Assembly (NCBI GenBank): GCA_017392945.1
Contig: JAFOSK010000062.1
Location: forward strand, 1-47,207
From: Treponema sp.
GTDB taxonomy: Bacteria; Spirochaetota; Spirochaetia; Treponematales; Treponemataceae
Direction: 5' to 3'
Length of the DNA stretch: 47,207 bases
Shown here: in pieces, positions 16,059 through 26,500 of the stretch
Layout: the number at the start of each line of letters is the position of its first letter
Position numbering within the stretch: position 1 is the first letter of the stretch
The notes under the pieces: generated by a model
Told to the model about the DNA's origin: nothing
What the model saw: only the letters and a program-made list of their open reading frames with translations
The model's database searches: none
Translations under genes and position numbers: made by a program

Positions 16059-17780
16059 ATGGAAGTTTTTCTTGGGATCTCAGCTGCAAGTGGAGCTGGC
16101 ATTGGTCCGGCATTTTTAGTTCCTGAATCGGTAAAACGGTCAATTCCTCGCAATACAGTTAAGGCTTCTGATCTTGAGGCTGGTTGGATACGTTTTGAAA
16201 AGGCTGTACAGACTGTTACGGCAGATGTTTCTGACAGACTTTCCTCTCTTTCTTCTACAGAAAAATCAAATGATGTTCAGCGTGAGATTTTGGAAACTTA
16301 TATTCTTATGCTGGCGGATCCGGTCTTTACAAAAGAACTTAAGGATTGCTACGAAAAAGAATTCTTTAATATTGAATATACAGTTCATAAAAAATCACAG
16401 GAATATGCAGATCGATTAAGAAATGCAGGAAATGATTATCTTGCAGAACGGGCGCAGGATATAACAGATATTTTTGGACGCGTTCTTAATGAAATGCTGG
16501 GAATTCATCCTTTTGATATAAATAAAATTCCTGATGGTAGTATTGTCATTGCTACAACATTGAGTCCTACAGATGCAATTGTACTTTCAAGAAAAAAGAT
16601 TGCGGGGCTTGCGCTTACAGAAGGCGGTCTTTCCAGTCATGTTGTCATTCTTGCTCGTAACTATGGAATTCCAACGATTGTTGGCGTAAACCGTTCAAGC
16701 CTGCAGAAAAAGATTACGAACGGCGAACTGATTGTAATTGATGGCGAAATCGGAGAAATTCTTGCAGATCCTGATGAAGCTACCCTCAATGAATACAATG
16801 AAAAAATCAATTCAGAGAAAGCGCAGCAGGCTTTGCTTGATAAATATCTGAATCTTCCTGCGGAAACAAAGGATGGAACAAAATTCAAGTTGTATGCGAA
16901 TATTGGCTCTACAGAAGAGGCAGAGATTGCTGCAAAATCTGGTGCAGACGGAATAGGTTTGTTCAGAACAGAATTCCTTTATATGAGCATGGCAGACGGA
17001 ACTCCTCATGTTTCTGCGCGTTCCTTTAATGAAGAAGAACAGTTTGAGGCTTATAAAAAAGTCCTTGAAATCATGAAAGGAAAGCCTGTTACAATCCGTA
17101 CGTTGGATGCTGGTGGTGATAAGCTTATTAGTTCCGTAGATATTCCGAATTTTGAAGAAAAAAATCCGCTGATGGGAATGAGGGCTGTTCGACTTAGCCT
17201 TGCTTTCCCTCAGATTTTAAAGACGCAGTTCAGGGCTTTGTACAGGGCTAGTGTTTATGGTGATCTTAGGATTATGATTCCGCTTATAACTTCTTCTGAA
17301 CAGGTTGAGGAATGTTTAAAGATTGCGGCTTTGGTACGGGAAGAACTTAAATCGGAAGGTATTCCGTTCAATAAAAAAGTGCCTGTTGGAATTATGGTAG
17401 AAACGGCAGCTGCGGCACTTACAAGCGATTGTCTGGCAAAGCTTGTGGATTTCTTTTCTTTAGGAACAAATGATCTTACGCAGTATACTCTTGCGGTTGA
17501 CAGGGAAAATTCAAATGTTTCGGGAATATATGACGAATTTAATCTGGCGGTGCTGCGTCTGATAGATATTACGATTCAAAATGCAAAAAAATACAGGATT
17601 CCAGTTTCGGTTTGCGGTGAAATGGCGGGCAGACAGGAAAGTGTACTTGTTCTTGCAGGTATGGGAATCAGAAATCTTAGTATGGGTGCAAAGATGATAA
17701 CCCGTACAAAAGAATTGCTTCATCGTTTTACAATAAAGGAACTGAAAGCAATTTCGTCAAAAAAATTAAACAAACTTTAA
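16059..17780 (+). CDS. ptsI: Phosphoenolpyruvate-protein phosphotransferase (PTS enzyme I)
   Basis: The 573-residue length equals that of classical enzyme I. The phosphohistidine region reads GGLSSHVVILARNYGIP, with the active-site His at residue 194. The C-terminal PEP-binding barrel has GIGLFRTEFLYM, the TIRTLDAGGDK stretch and the Cys of SVCGEMAG at about residue 519. Enzyme I takes phosphate from PEP and passes it to HPr. No HPr or sugar-specific PTS gene is adjacent; some spirochaetes use such incomplete PTS chains for regulation, but here that is inference. The message appears leaderless. der follows 13 bp later. Confidence 0.95.
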   Translation: MEVFLGISAASGAGIGPAFLVPESVKRSIPRNTVKASDLEAGWIRFEKAVQTVTADVSDRLSSLSSTEKSNDVQREILETYILMLADPVFTKELKDCYEKEFFNIEYTVHKKSQEYADRLRNAGNDYLAERAQDITDIFGRVLNEMLGIHPFDINKIPDGSIVIATTLSPTDAIVLSRKKIAGLALTEGGLSSHVVILARNYGIPTIVGVNRSSLQKKITNGELIVIDGEIGEILADPDEATLNEYNEKINSEKAQQALLDKYLNLPAETKDGTKFKLYANIGSTEEAEIAAKSGADGIGLFRTEFLYMSMADGTPHVSARSFNEEEQFEAYKKVLEIMKGKPVTIRTLDAGGDKLISSVDIPNFEEKNPLMGMRAVRLSLAFPQILKTQFRALYRASVYGDLRIMIPLITSSEQVEECLKIAALVREELKSEGIPFNKKVPVGIMVETAAAALTSDCLAKLVDFFSLGTNDLTQYTLAVDRENSNVSGIYDEFNLAVLRLIDITIQNAKKYRIPVSVCGEMAGRQESVLVLAGMGIRNLSMGAKMITRTKELLHRFTIKELKAISSKKLNKL

Positions 17781-17793
17781 GGATAGCATAAGA

Positions 17794-19341
17794 ATGGCAA
17801 AGAAAAAGAAGAAGCCGGATTTCAGCAGACCGAAAGAAATAAAAAATACGGAAGAAATGGATCTTGAACTTGAAGCAACGGAAATAATTTCGCTTCCTGA
17901 TGATGAAGAAGATGATCCTGAAAAAAAAGATAATGAAGACTCAGAAATAGAAGAAGTTGTTTACGGAATGGCCAAAAAACAGTACGCAGGAGCTCCTCTT
18001 GTGGTAATTGCCGGCCGTCCAAATGTAGGAAAGTCTACCCTTTTCAACCGTTTTATGCAGCGCAGGCTTGCAATTGTTGACCCTACGCCAGGTGTTACGC
18101 GGGATCCTGTAGAGGGTGTTGCAATGTTCAATAAAAAGCCTGTTCGTCTTGTTGATACAGGCGGATATAAGCTTCAGCGTGATATTGGAACAATGGAAGC
18201 TGAACTTGATGAACTTGTAGTTGAACGTTCTATCGAAGTGATTGAAAAGGCTGATCTTGTAATTCTTGTTCTTGAGGCAGAAAAAATCACTCCAGAGGAT
18301 GAAGAAATGATTCATCGTCTTAGGAAACATTGGGACAAGCTGATTACAGTTGTAAATAAAACTGAAGGCGGAAAGAACGAAAACGTCGCCTGGAATTTTG
18401 CTCAGTTTGGATTTGAAGATCTTTTGTTCATTTCTGCAGAACATGGTGACAACATCCGTCAGCTTTATGAACGCCTTGAGAGCCGTTTGGATTTTAGTAA
18501 GGTTCAGCTTATTTCTGATGAACCGCCGATCCGTGTGGCAATAATGGGTAAGCCTAATACTGGTAAATCTACACTTTCCAACAGACTTACGCACAGTAAT
18601 GCTTCTATCGTATGTGACTATGCAGGAACTACTCGCGATACAGTTGAAGGTTATTTTGAATTTGAAGGAAAGCATTTTCAGGTTTTGGACACTGCTGGAA
18701 TCCGCAGGAAGGCTCGTGTTCACGAAAATGTTGAATATTATTCTGTAAACAGGGCAATCAAAACTCTTGATCGCTGCGATATTGTTTTTCTAATGATTGA
18801 TTCTCAGGAAGGTCTTTCTGAACAGGATAAGAAAATTTGCAACCTTGCCTACGAACGAGGCCGCGGAATCATTTTTGTTCTGAATAAGTGGGATCTTAAC
18901 GAAGATCAAAGCCGCAAGGCAGAAAAGAATATAAAGAACTGGATGAACATTATGTTCGGACAGATGGAATATGCTCCGATTGTAATGCTTTCTGCCCTGA
19001 ACGGAACCGGTGTAATTGAGCTGCTCCGTCAGGCGGTGGATGTATACGGACAGCTTATGCACAAGATAGAAACTGCTGCGCTTAACATGGCATTGAATGA
19101 TTGGTTGTTTAAATATCCGCCGCCGGCAAGTAAGACTGCGCATTTCAAAATCCGCTATATGACTCAGAAAGGTGTAAATCCGGTTAAGTTCCTTATTTTT
19201 GCAACACGTCCAGAAGTAGTGCCGGAAACTTATATAACATATCTTAAAAATAGAATCCGTGAAGATCTTGGGTTCGATAAAATTCCTGTTCAGCTGGAAA
19301 TGAAGGCCAGCCGCAAAAAGTGGGAAGACAGGGAACGGTAG
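17794..19341 (+). CDS. der: Ribosome-assembly GTPase Der with an acidic N-terminal extension
   Basis: Two GTPase domains in tandem define Der (EngA): the first P-loop is GRPNVGKS, the second GKPNTGKS, each followed by its DTGG or DTAG and NK(T/W)(E/D) motifs. The KH-like C-terminal domain ends in a basic segment. Der acts in maturation of the 50S subunit. At 515 residues it is longer than the usual 430-490 because of about 65 extra residues at the start: a Lys run followed by a very acidic, low-complexity stretch before VVIAGRPN. GGAT upstream supports the ATG at 17794. The next gene's ATG directly follows its TAG. Confidence 0.95.
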   Translation: MAKKKKKPDFSRPKEIKNTEEMDLELEATEIISLPDDEEDDPEKKDNEDSEIEEVVYGMAKKQYAGAPLVVIAGRPNVGKSTLFNRFMQRRLAIVDPTPGVTRDPVEGVAMFNKKPVRLVDTGGYKLQRDIGTMEAELDELVVERSIEVIEKADLVILVLEAEKITPEDEEMIHRLRKHWDKLITVVNKTEGGKNENVAWNFAQFGFEDLLFISAEHGDNIRQLYERLESRLDFSKVQLISDEPPIRVAIMGKPNTGKSTLSNRLTHSNASIVCDYAGTTRDTVEGYFEFEGKHFQVLDTAGIRRKARVHENVEYYSVNRAIKTLDRCDIVFLMIDSQEGLSEQDKKICNLAYERGRGIIFVLNKWDLNEDQSRKAEKNIKNWMNIMFGQMEYAPIVMLSALNGTGVIELLRQAVDVYGQLMHKIETAALNMALNDWLFKYPPPASKTAHFKIRYMTQKGVNPVKFLIFATRPEVVPETYITYLKNRIREDLGFDKIPVQLEMKASRKKWEDRER

Positions 19342-19662
19342 ATGCAATATTCAATCGGCGAAATAGAAGAACTAACAGGTGTAAAAGCTCATGTTCTTCG
19401 CTATTGGGAAGAAATTATTCCCGGCTTTTCTCCGATGAAAGATATCGGAGGAAGACGAGTTTATTCTCAGAAAGAGCTTGAGATGGTTGTCCGTCTTAAG
19501 CATCTTATCGTCGAAAAGAAATTTACGATTGAAGGCGCTCGCGATCAGATAATAGCAGAATCAGAGGCTGTAAATAATCATGCAGATCTTTTGATGCAGA
19601 TGCATGAAATACGTTCTGAATTAAATGAACTGTATTTGTATGCAAAAAAGAATAAATTGTAG
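19342..19662 (+). CDS. MerR-family transcriptional regulator (short form)
   Basis: A 106-residue protein whose first 70 residues are a MerR winged helix: YSIGEIEELTGVKAHVLRYWE, then GGRRVYSQKELEMVVRLKHL. The remaining 35 residues are a short helix without metal-binding Cys, so the effector is not readable. Its ATG immediately follows the der stop codon (TAG ATG), and the Rsm22-like gene starts 17 bp after it, placing it in a likely der-merR-rsm22 transcript. The target genes are unknown. Confidence 0.85.
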   Translation: MQYSIGEIEELTGVKAHVLRYWEEIIPGFSPMKDIGGRRVYSQKELEMVVRLKHLIVEKKFTIEGARDQIIAESEAVNNHADLLMQMHEIRSELNELYLYAKKNKL

Positions 19663-19679
19663 GTATCTTTAGGTTTTTT

Positions 19680-21056
19680 ATGGCTAACGAAAAATGGTAC
19701 GATCAGTTCAGTAAGAAAAAGAATTCAAAAATCTCTGAGGCAAAAAATAAGCGGAAGGAATTTAACCGCCAGCGGGATGCATATTTTGATGCAAAAAGGC
19801 GTGGCACTGAAAAGACTGCTGGAGATGTTTTTTGTGCTGGTCTAAAAAGGACTGATGCAGAAATAACAGCTGCAAGAAATCTATTTGATGCAAAGACCAT
19901 CCCGGCAGATGCAATTGAGGTTCTAAATAATTTTGATCAGATTGTTCAGGGGGTAAAACCTATGAACAGCAGACAGCTTCAGAATCTGCCTAAGGATATA
20001 CGTACTCTTTCTCATCAGCTTACAGATGAACGGGAAAGCCGTCATGTAAGCTATATGAACGCTACGGAACAGCTTTCGGCATATTTGCGCTATTTTACTT
20101 GGTGGAATCTGGTACGTCTGACGCGTGTATTTTCAAATCTGCCGGAAGGTGCGTTGAAATTGTCTGACGGCGACGTTGTTCTTGATATTGGTTCCGGTCC
20201 TCTTACAGTCGTTATTGCGCTGTGGCTTGCCCGCCCTGATCTTCGTAGCAAAAAACTTACCGTTTACTGTATGGACATTTCGCAAAGTACAATGGCTACC
20301 GGAGAAGACTTGTATATGTCTGTTGCCGCCCGGGCTTTGCCGTCAACTGCAGAAGCCGAAAGCTTCTGGAAGATTATCCGCGTTAAGGGCGAAATTGGTA
20401 CGCCAATACGAAAAAAAGCGCGCTTTGTAACCTGTGCAAATATGTTCAACGAGCTGTATCAGAAAGAGCATGAAGACCCGGAAAAAATTGCGGACAGACA
20501 GTTTAAACGGCTTGTTGATTATGCAGAACCTGAAGCAGCCGTATTTATTGCTGAGCCGGGTATGCCTGCCGCCGGACGTTTTATAAGCATTATGCGTGAA
20601 AGATTTATAGCCGCCGGATATAATGTTCCTGCTCCTTGTCCGCATTTAAAAAAATGTCCTATGAATGGACTTCATGCCCGTTATGGTGGTAGTGCAAAAT
20701 GGTGCAATTTCTCGTTCTCAACAGAAGATGCTCCTTCTAAATTGCTTAAGCTTTCTGAAAGTGCGGGACTTCCTAAAGACCGTGCGGTAATCAGCTTTTT
20801 ATTTGCAGAAAATATGAACAGAACGGCTGCTGGTCGTAATGAAAATCAGGATCGGATAGCTGTAGTTTCTGATCCTATAATGCTTCCTGGTCGCAGACAG
20901 GGATTTTATTCGTGCTGCGCCCATGGCATGGTTTTAGCAATAGACGGACGGAACAGAAATCTGAAGTCAGGAGATATCCTTACTATAAAAATCGGAAAAG
21001 ACTTTGATTCCCTTCCAAAGGATAAAAAATCAGGTGCAATGGAATTGAATTTTTGA
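19680..21056 (+). CDS. Rsm22-like methyltransferase (ribosomal small-subunit type)
   Basis: The 458-residue protein has a basic N-terminal lead, an AdoMet motif VVLDIGSGPLTVVIAL near residue 165, and the late Cys-rich pattern of the Rsm22 family: PCPHLKKCPM near residue 320 and WCNFSF about 20 residues later. Eukaryotic members are needed for mitochondrial ribosome assembly, and the Cys residues are thought to bind an Fe-S cluster or metal. The bacterial role is less defined, so function is inferred. No strong ribosome site is present; AGG lies six bases upstream. It is the last gene before a strong terminator. Confidence 0.82.
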   Translation: MANEKWYDQFSKKKNSKISEAKNKRKEFNRQRDAYFDAKRRGTEKTAGDVFCAGLKRTDAEITAARNLFDAKTIPADAIEVLNNFDQIVQGVKPMNSRQLQNLPKDIRTLSHQLTDERESRHVSYMNATEQLSAYLRYFTWWNLVRLTRVFSNLPEGALKLSDGDVVLDIGSGPLTVVIALWLARPDLRSKKLTVYCMDISQSTMATGEDLYMSVAARALPSTAEAESFWKIIRVKGEIGTPIRKKARFVTCANMFNELYQKEHEDPEKIADRQFKRLVDYAEPEAAVFIAEPGMPAAGRFISIMRERFIAAGYNVPAPCPHLKKCPMNGLHARYGGSAKWCNFSFSTEDAPSKLLKLSESAGLPKDRAVISFLFAENMNRTAAGRNENQDRIAVVSDPIMLPGRRQGFYSCCAHGMVLAIDGRNRNLKSGDILTIKIGKDFDSLPKDKKSGAMELNF

Positions 21057-21219
21057 TTTGGAGGGGCTTAAATCATTTTGTGTATGCAAGCTGATCTTTG
21101 CTGATTGAAGTGATGGTTACCCATCAAAAAGATAAACTGTCCAAGAAATTTGATGCCTGCGGTCGTTGGCAGGTCTCAGTGCCAATCAAAGCGCTTGTTG
21201 AAATGACCATTTAAACTAA

Positions 21220-21260
21220 ATGAGGTGGTTTGAGAATCTCAACCACCTCATATTCTTTTT
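21220..21260 (+). terminator. Bidirectional terminator between rsm22-like and acyl-CoA synthetase genes
   Basis: ATGAGGTGGTT and AACCACCTCAT (21220-21251) form a perfect 11-bp stem extended by GAGA/TCTC, followed on the plus strand by ATTCTTTTT. In minus orientation it is followed by a weaker T-rich stretch and lies just past the stop of the 21274-23187 gene, so it probably serves both convergent genes. Confidence 0.88.
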
Positions 21261-21273
21261 AGAATGCCTTTTT

Positions 21274-23187
21274 TTATTCAGCAAAAATTGTATCAATTTC
21301 CTGTTTATAGATTTCTGTAAGTCTGTAGCGCATTATTTCCTGTTTTGCAGAGAGTTCAACGCCGACTTCGAAAGGCTTTGTAATCAGGGCGAATTTATTT
21401 ATGCGTTCAAACATTTTGAATCCGTTCTTAGGATTTACAAGGTTGTTTATTTCTGCATCATAAAGTTTGAGTATGTCTTCAGAAGCAAGAAGGGATTCGT
21501 AGTTTTCGTACTGAATTCCGTTTTCTGCAGCATAATTCTTGATTTCTTCTTCATCTACGAGAATCAGTGCACCAAGATAACGCTGGTCCTGGCCTACAAC
21601 GACGCTCTGTTTTACATAGCGCGATTCATTTAGTTTCTGTTCAATTGGTACAGGCTCAACATTTTCACCGCCGCGCAGAACGATAGTATCTTTTTTGCGT
21701 CCTTTAATTACGATTTCGTCATGGATTGTCATCATTCCGAGGTCGCCGGTGTCAAACCAGCCGTCTACAGTCATTACCTTTTCTGTAAGATCCGGTCGTT
21801 TGTAGTAGCCGCGCATAACGGTTCCGCCCTTAATCTGGATAGCACCGAACTGACCGCGCTTAAGAACGTATCCATCGGATGGGTTTACAATTCTGGCTTT
21901 TACACCACGGATAGGTGCACCTACGTTGCCAAATACAGGTGCTGCAATCGGACGAACTGAGATAATAGGAGCTGTTTCTGTAAGACCATAACCTTCTACT
22001 ACGTTTACGCCTATTGCCCAGAAGAATTCGTCGATATTCTTTGGGTATGCACCGCCGCCTGCAACGCCGGCACGGAAGTTTGTTCCGAGCATAGCTTTTA
22101 TCTTACGGAATACCAGAACGTTTCCGAGCAATTTGAGCGGCCATAGCAGAATCCATGGAATAGTGAACAGGATCCACCACGCAACTGTATAATAGCGTGT
22201 GTAACATGGATTCTGGTTGAACATTTTTCTTTGCATACGGCTGTGTATGATTGCAATGTTTACGAAGAAGCTGAACATGTTGTATACAATTCCGCCGGTT
22301 TTACGCATTTTACGCTGAATTCCATCGTATACGGCTTCAAAAACTCTAGGAACTGCAGGAAGAAGCGCCGGATTTACTTTAAGGAAGTCTGCAAGAAGAA
22401 CCGAACCGATCGGCTTTGAGTAACAGAGCGTTGCAGCCTGTATTATGATTACGTATTCGACTTCGCGTTCAAAAACGTGCCATACAGGAAGTACAGAAAG
22501 AGCTCTGTCTCCCGGATTAAGCATGATTCGTTCAGGGATTTCATCAAGCTGAGTAAGGAAGTTTCCGTGCGTAAGTTCTACACCTTTAGGAGTTCCAGTT
22601 GTTCCTGATGTAAAGATGATACATGCGAGGTCATCCCACTGACCTTTTTCCACTTCGGCTTCTACGGCACCTTTGTTTTCAAGACGCCAGCTCTGACCGT
22701 TTTTAATCATCTCTTTGAAAGAACGTAATGTTACGCCGGCTTTTTTAGTAGTTTCTGCAACCTGTTCTGTAGCTTCATCAAAGGATATGATTGTCTCAAG
22801 TTTAGGAAGCTTGTCTTTTATTGAGATAATTTTTGAAACTTGTGTAGAATTCTCTGCAATGCAAAAGCGACATTCAGTGAAAGAAAGGATTGCTTCAAGG
22901 TCGATTAAAGTTGCATCTGAGCCTCGCGGAACATCGACTGCACCAATTCCCATTATTCCCATATCGGCCTGTAACCATTCCTTGCGGTTATCAGAAATAA
23001 GACCTATAGGTTCTCCTCTTTTTACACCAATGCTAAGAAGAGCTGCTCCAAAATCAAGTGAAAAATTATATAATTCCCGGTAAAGGATTGGTTCAAAAAC
23101 GCCCTCTTTATTTTTACTCCATTGGGCTGCAATTTCCGGATATTCCGATGCCACCTTACGAAGCATCTTTGGTACTGTCTGTTCCAT
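21274..23187 (-). CDS. Long-chain acyl-CoA synthetase (AMP-forming)
   Basis: At 637 residues this is a full-length fatty-acyl-CoA ligase of the ANL superfamily. It shows the ATP/AMP signature IIFTSGTTGTPKGVELTHG, the GYGLTETAP motif, and the hinge region DGWFDTGDLG followed by GRKKDTIVLRGGENV. A hydrophobic segment around residues 320-365 (WWILFTIPWILL) suggests membrane association, typical of this subgroup. It activates fatty acids for phospholipid synthesis or recycling, important for spirochaetes that scavenge host lipids; that role is inferred. GGAG upstream supports the ATG at 23187. It is monocistronic with its own promoter. Confidence 0.92.
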   Translation of the reverse strand: MEQTVPKMLRKVASEYPEIAAQWSKNKEGVFEPILYRELYNFSLDFGAALLSIGVKRGEPIGLISDNRKEWLQADMGIMGIGAVDVPRGSDATLIDLEAILSFTECRFCIAENSTQVSKIISIKDKLPKLETIISFDEATEQVAETTKKAGVTLRSFKEMIKNGQSWRLENKGAVEAEVEKGQWDDLACIIFTSGTTGTPKGVELTHGNFLTQLDEIPERIMLNPGDRALSVLPVWHVFEREVEYVIIIQAATLCYSKPIGSVLLADFLKVNPALLPAVPRVFEAVYDGIQRKMRKTGGIVYNMFSFFVNIAIIHSRMQRKMFNQNPCYTRYYTVAWWILFTIPWILLWPLKLLGNVLVFRKIKAMLGTNFRAGVAGGGAYPKNIDEFFWAIGVNVVEGYGLTETAPIISVRPIAAPVFGNVGAPIRGVKARIVNPSDGYVLKRGQFGAIQIKGGTVMRGYYKRPDLTEKVMTVDGWFDTGDLGMMTIHDEIVIKGRKKDTIVLRGGENVEPVPIEQKLNESRYVKQSVVVGQDQRYLGALILVDEEEIKNYAAENGIQYENYESLLASEDILKLYDAEINNLVNPKNGFKMFERINKFALITKPFEVGVELSAKQEIMRYRLTEIYKQEIDTIFAE

Positions 23188-23218
23188 CTATTATTTCTCC
23201 ATAATATTGAGATTTAAA

Positions 23219-23247
23219 ATTATATTGGTTATATCGCGTAAAAGCAA
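23219..23247 (-). promoter_or_regulatory. Promoter of the acyl-CoA synthetase gene
   Basis: Minus-strand TTGCTT (23247-23242), 17-bp spacer, perfect TATAAT (23224-23219), about 32 bp before the start codon at 23187. Confidence 0.7.
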
Positions 23248-23443
23248 GAATATAAATCTAAGGACGTTGCAAACGCATTAGAACTTTTAAGCGGTGTAAA
23301 AAAATAGCGTGAACTAGGAACATGCTTTTATAAACTCTGTTGAGCTGCTGCGGTAGCGGCAAATTATATGGTTCCAGGGCATAACAGCGTACAGGGGGTA
23401 CTTAGGTTCCGGTTTTGAAAGATGTTTTTCGATTTTATTTTTT

Positions 23444-23452
23444 GGGGGGGGG
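23444..23452 (+). promoter_or_regulatory. Poly-G tract (nine G) upstream of the GGDEF gene
   Basis: Nine consecutive G residues flanked by T runs lie about 70 bp upstream of the -35 of the GGDEF gene. This is the only long G homopolymer I saw in the window. The surrounding gap 23188-23557 holds two divergent promoters and no gene. Homopolymeric G tracts are known slippage sites in Treponema pallidum promoters; variability here is untested. Confidence 0.5.
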
Positions 23453-23520
23453 ATTTTTTATGCATTTATATAATTTATAATGTTTTTGCCTGTTAAGTTT
23501 TTAAAAAATTGATTCAAAAT

Positions 23521-23549
23521 TTGACAATCAAATATTTGTGTTATATCCT
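23521..23549 (+). promoter_or_regulatory. Promoter of the GGDEF gene
   Basis: A perfect TTGACA (23521-23526), 17-bp spacer and TATCCT (23544-23549), 8 nt before the ATG at 23558. No Shine-Dalgarno is present, so a leaderless start is likely. An overlapping TATATC with shorter spacing is an alternative -10. Confidence 0.6.
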
Positions 23550-23557
23550 TAGAGATT

Positions 23558-26500
23558 ATGGATTCTAAGAATATTCTTAAGTCAATTACCGAAAATTTTT
23601 TTACAGATGAAAAACAGACTTTGATGTTTCTGTCTTTGTCAGAACGCCTTATGGATCTTGTAAAAGATTTATTCGGAGATGATATTTCAATCGTTGATCT
23701 TAGGGATAATTTTACTCCGTTAAAACCTTTCCTTCAGATTATTCAATCAAAAAATCCAGATTTGGACTTTGTTTCAAGCGTTACATATCCTCTTCAGCGC
23801 AACGTTTTCTTGTCATATTTTAAGAACGGTTATGTAGAAGGGCGTAACGATCTTGTTGTCCGCGAAGAAATTTTTTACGAAAAAAAGAGGATTCGAGAAT
23901 CGATCATCGAACTTTTCAAGAAATATTTGAAAGGTAAATATATAATTTTAAATGCACAGCTTCTTAGTGAAGAGGCGGTTGAAATCATAAAAGAAATAGA
24001 GTGGTCTGATTTGGGCGGGCAGGTTGTATTCTGCTTTAATGGCATTAAACTTGAAGAAAGTCCTGAATTTATACGGGAGTATGCTCAGTCAATAAGCAAT
24101 AATACGAACTATTATTCAATTAACAGTGCAGAAGATTTTGAAGATCATGTAATTTCAAAAAAAGACCGTCTTAAAGTGGGCTATAAAAAACTTTTACAGG
24201 TTTTACGTTCTTACAAAGAGTTTTTAGCACTCAGCGAAGGTCTGAAGCTCATAAAGAAGATAGAAGCGGACAGTGTTCTCCGAAACTTTGAAAAATATGA
24301 AATGCGTTCAATCTACATGGAAATGGGAGTTCTTTGTTATCTGAAAGATGATATGGATCTTGCAAATTATTATTTTTCCAATGTACTTGAAGAAGGTTAT
24401 GATGACGATTTGGAAGCATGGGCAACATATTATCTTGCAAACGTGTCATATGTAAAGAACATGAATACTGTTGCCTACAGATATATAAATAAGAACAGGC
24501 AGCTGTTAAAAGCTCGGACAGAGACACCTTTATATGCACTTACATGCATGATGGAATATATAATCATGGAACGTGTAAGTTCTGATTATTCTGTTGATCG
24601 TTATCACAATGTTCTGAAATTGCTTGATAAGTCCGGACTTATAAACAATAAGATCTATGCATCTTTGGTTATTCCCTGGAGCGTTGTATATCAGAAGGAA
24701 CTGCGCGATCAATTGTTTGGTAATATTAAGGAAGCCTATATGCAGGCGGCTCAAATTGATAATCTGTTTGGACTTAGTACGGCCTGCCATTGGATAGGTA
24801 TTTGTATGGCGCACGACGGACGTAAAACAGATGCGCTGGAATGGTACAACCGTTGCCGTCTTATTAGGGAAGAAATGGGTGAGCTTTCTGCAATCATTAA
24901 GATTACGAACGGTCTCAGTTACGAATATCTTAACAATTCTGATTATCACAAGTCTTATGACCTCATAAATGGATTTATCAAACATCTTCTGGAAAGTGAT
25001 GATTATCCTGAAATAATCATTACTTTGGGGAATATCGGACGCGCCTTGTTTTACGGAAGAAACTTTAAGCTTGCTTATGAAGTTTTTCAGAGCGTCCTTA
25101 ATTTTCTGTATATTTTTGAGCTGGAAGACGTGTATTTTAATTCGTTCATGCCGGAATATAACGACATGATGACTTATAAGGCTGTAATCGAATTCTTTAA
25201 CGGTGAATATACCCGTGCAAAGATGAATCTGCACAATATTTCGAACAACGGTAAATATTTTACTCCTATTGAAGAAATCCTTAAATTCTTCCTTAAGGCT
25301 TGTATTCAGATTGAAGAAAAACATATTGAAGAAGCTGTTGAAACTTTTGAATCTGGTATCAAGGATTTTGAAAAAGTCGGAAATACCCAGGAACACCGTC
25401 TTTGTTTTATGTTTTTTGAATTTGGGCTCCTTCTGAAAAAAGCAGGGCGTGATGATCTCGCGGAAGAATATAGGGACCGAGGATTTAAGCTTGCTCAGGC
25501 GAAAGGACTCCGGTATTACACTCAGGGAAAAGAAAGCGTAACTCTGTCTGATTATCAGGCTAATATAAAGCAGTTTGAACCGCTAAAACTGAATCTTGCA
25601 GAACTTGAAGCTCATGGTGAAAAAGAACGGCTCATGAATCAGCTTCACAAAAGGCTTAGGGATTCGCAGTTCCTGAACAAGCTGCTCAGCTTTAGTATGG
25701 ATATTTACAGCGAAGCAAAATATATTTCTAATGCTACTCAGGCAATATTTGACTATACAATGGCGGACGCTGTATTTATTGCGGAAAAATCGGGCCGGAC
25801 ATGGAATGTGCTTTCTTCTTCTCTGCGTTGCGATGTTGAAGAGCCGGCTGCTGCTCTTTGGTCAGAAATGCTTAAGCAGACCAGTAATGTAAGTCCTGAT
25901 CACATAAAGAAGGAAAAAGACAGGGATCTTCTGTTCATAAATCTTACGAAGTTTGAATTTGTGGGCGGTATAATAATTTATTTGCAGAAACGCATGTGGC
26001 TTAGTGCAGAAGAAATGTCTACTATCAATCTTGCGGTAAACAGTGTTCAGTCGCAGCTTGTCATGTTCCGGCAGAACCAGCATCTGACAATGATTTCTTC
26101 AACTGATCAGTTGTCTCAGCTTAAGAACCGTTATGCATTGCAGGAGCATCTGGCAATAGAAACGGAGCTTCTTTCGCGTTATGAAAAAAAACATCATGGC
26201 GTTATGTATGAATCCATAGCGTTCGTAGATCTGGATAATTTCAAGTATTATAACGATACGTTCGGGCATGAAGCCGGAGACCTTTTGATTTCTTGTATGG
26301 GACGTATTCTTAACGAAGTATTCCGTAAGGTTGACTTTGTTGCCCGTTACGGTGGTGATGAATTTGTTGTCTGTCTGCCTAATACAAGCTGTCAGGAAGC
26401 AAGACGTTCCGGTGAACGTTTGTACCAATGCCTGAAAGATGCAAATTATTTTATACCGGCTCTTGAACGTCTGTTAGGAAGAAAAATTAAGGTTCCTAAA

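Noticed and set aside
21113..21214. 33-codon frame between the Rsm22-like gene and the terminator
   Set aside because: No ribosome site and no recognisable family. The string FDACGRWQVSVP looks protein-like, so a relic is possible, but the evidence is too thin to list as a gene.
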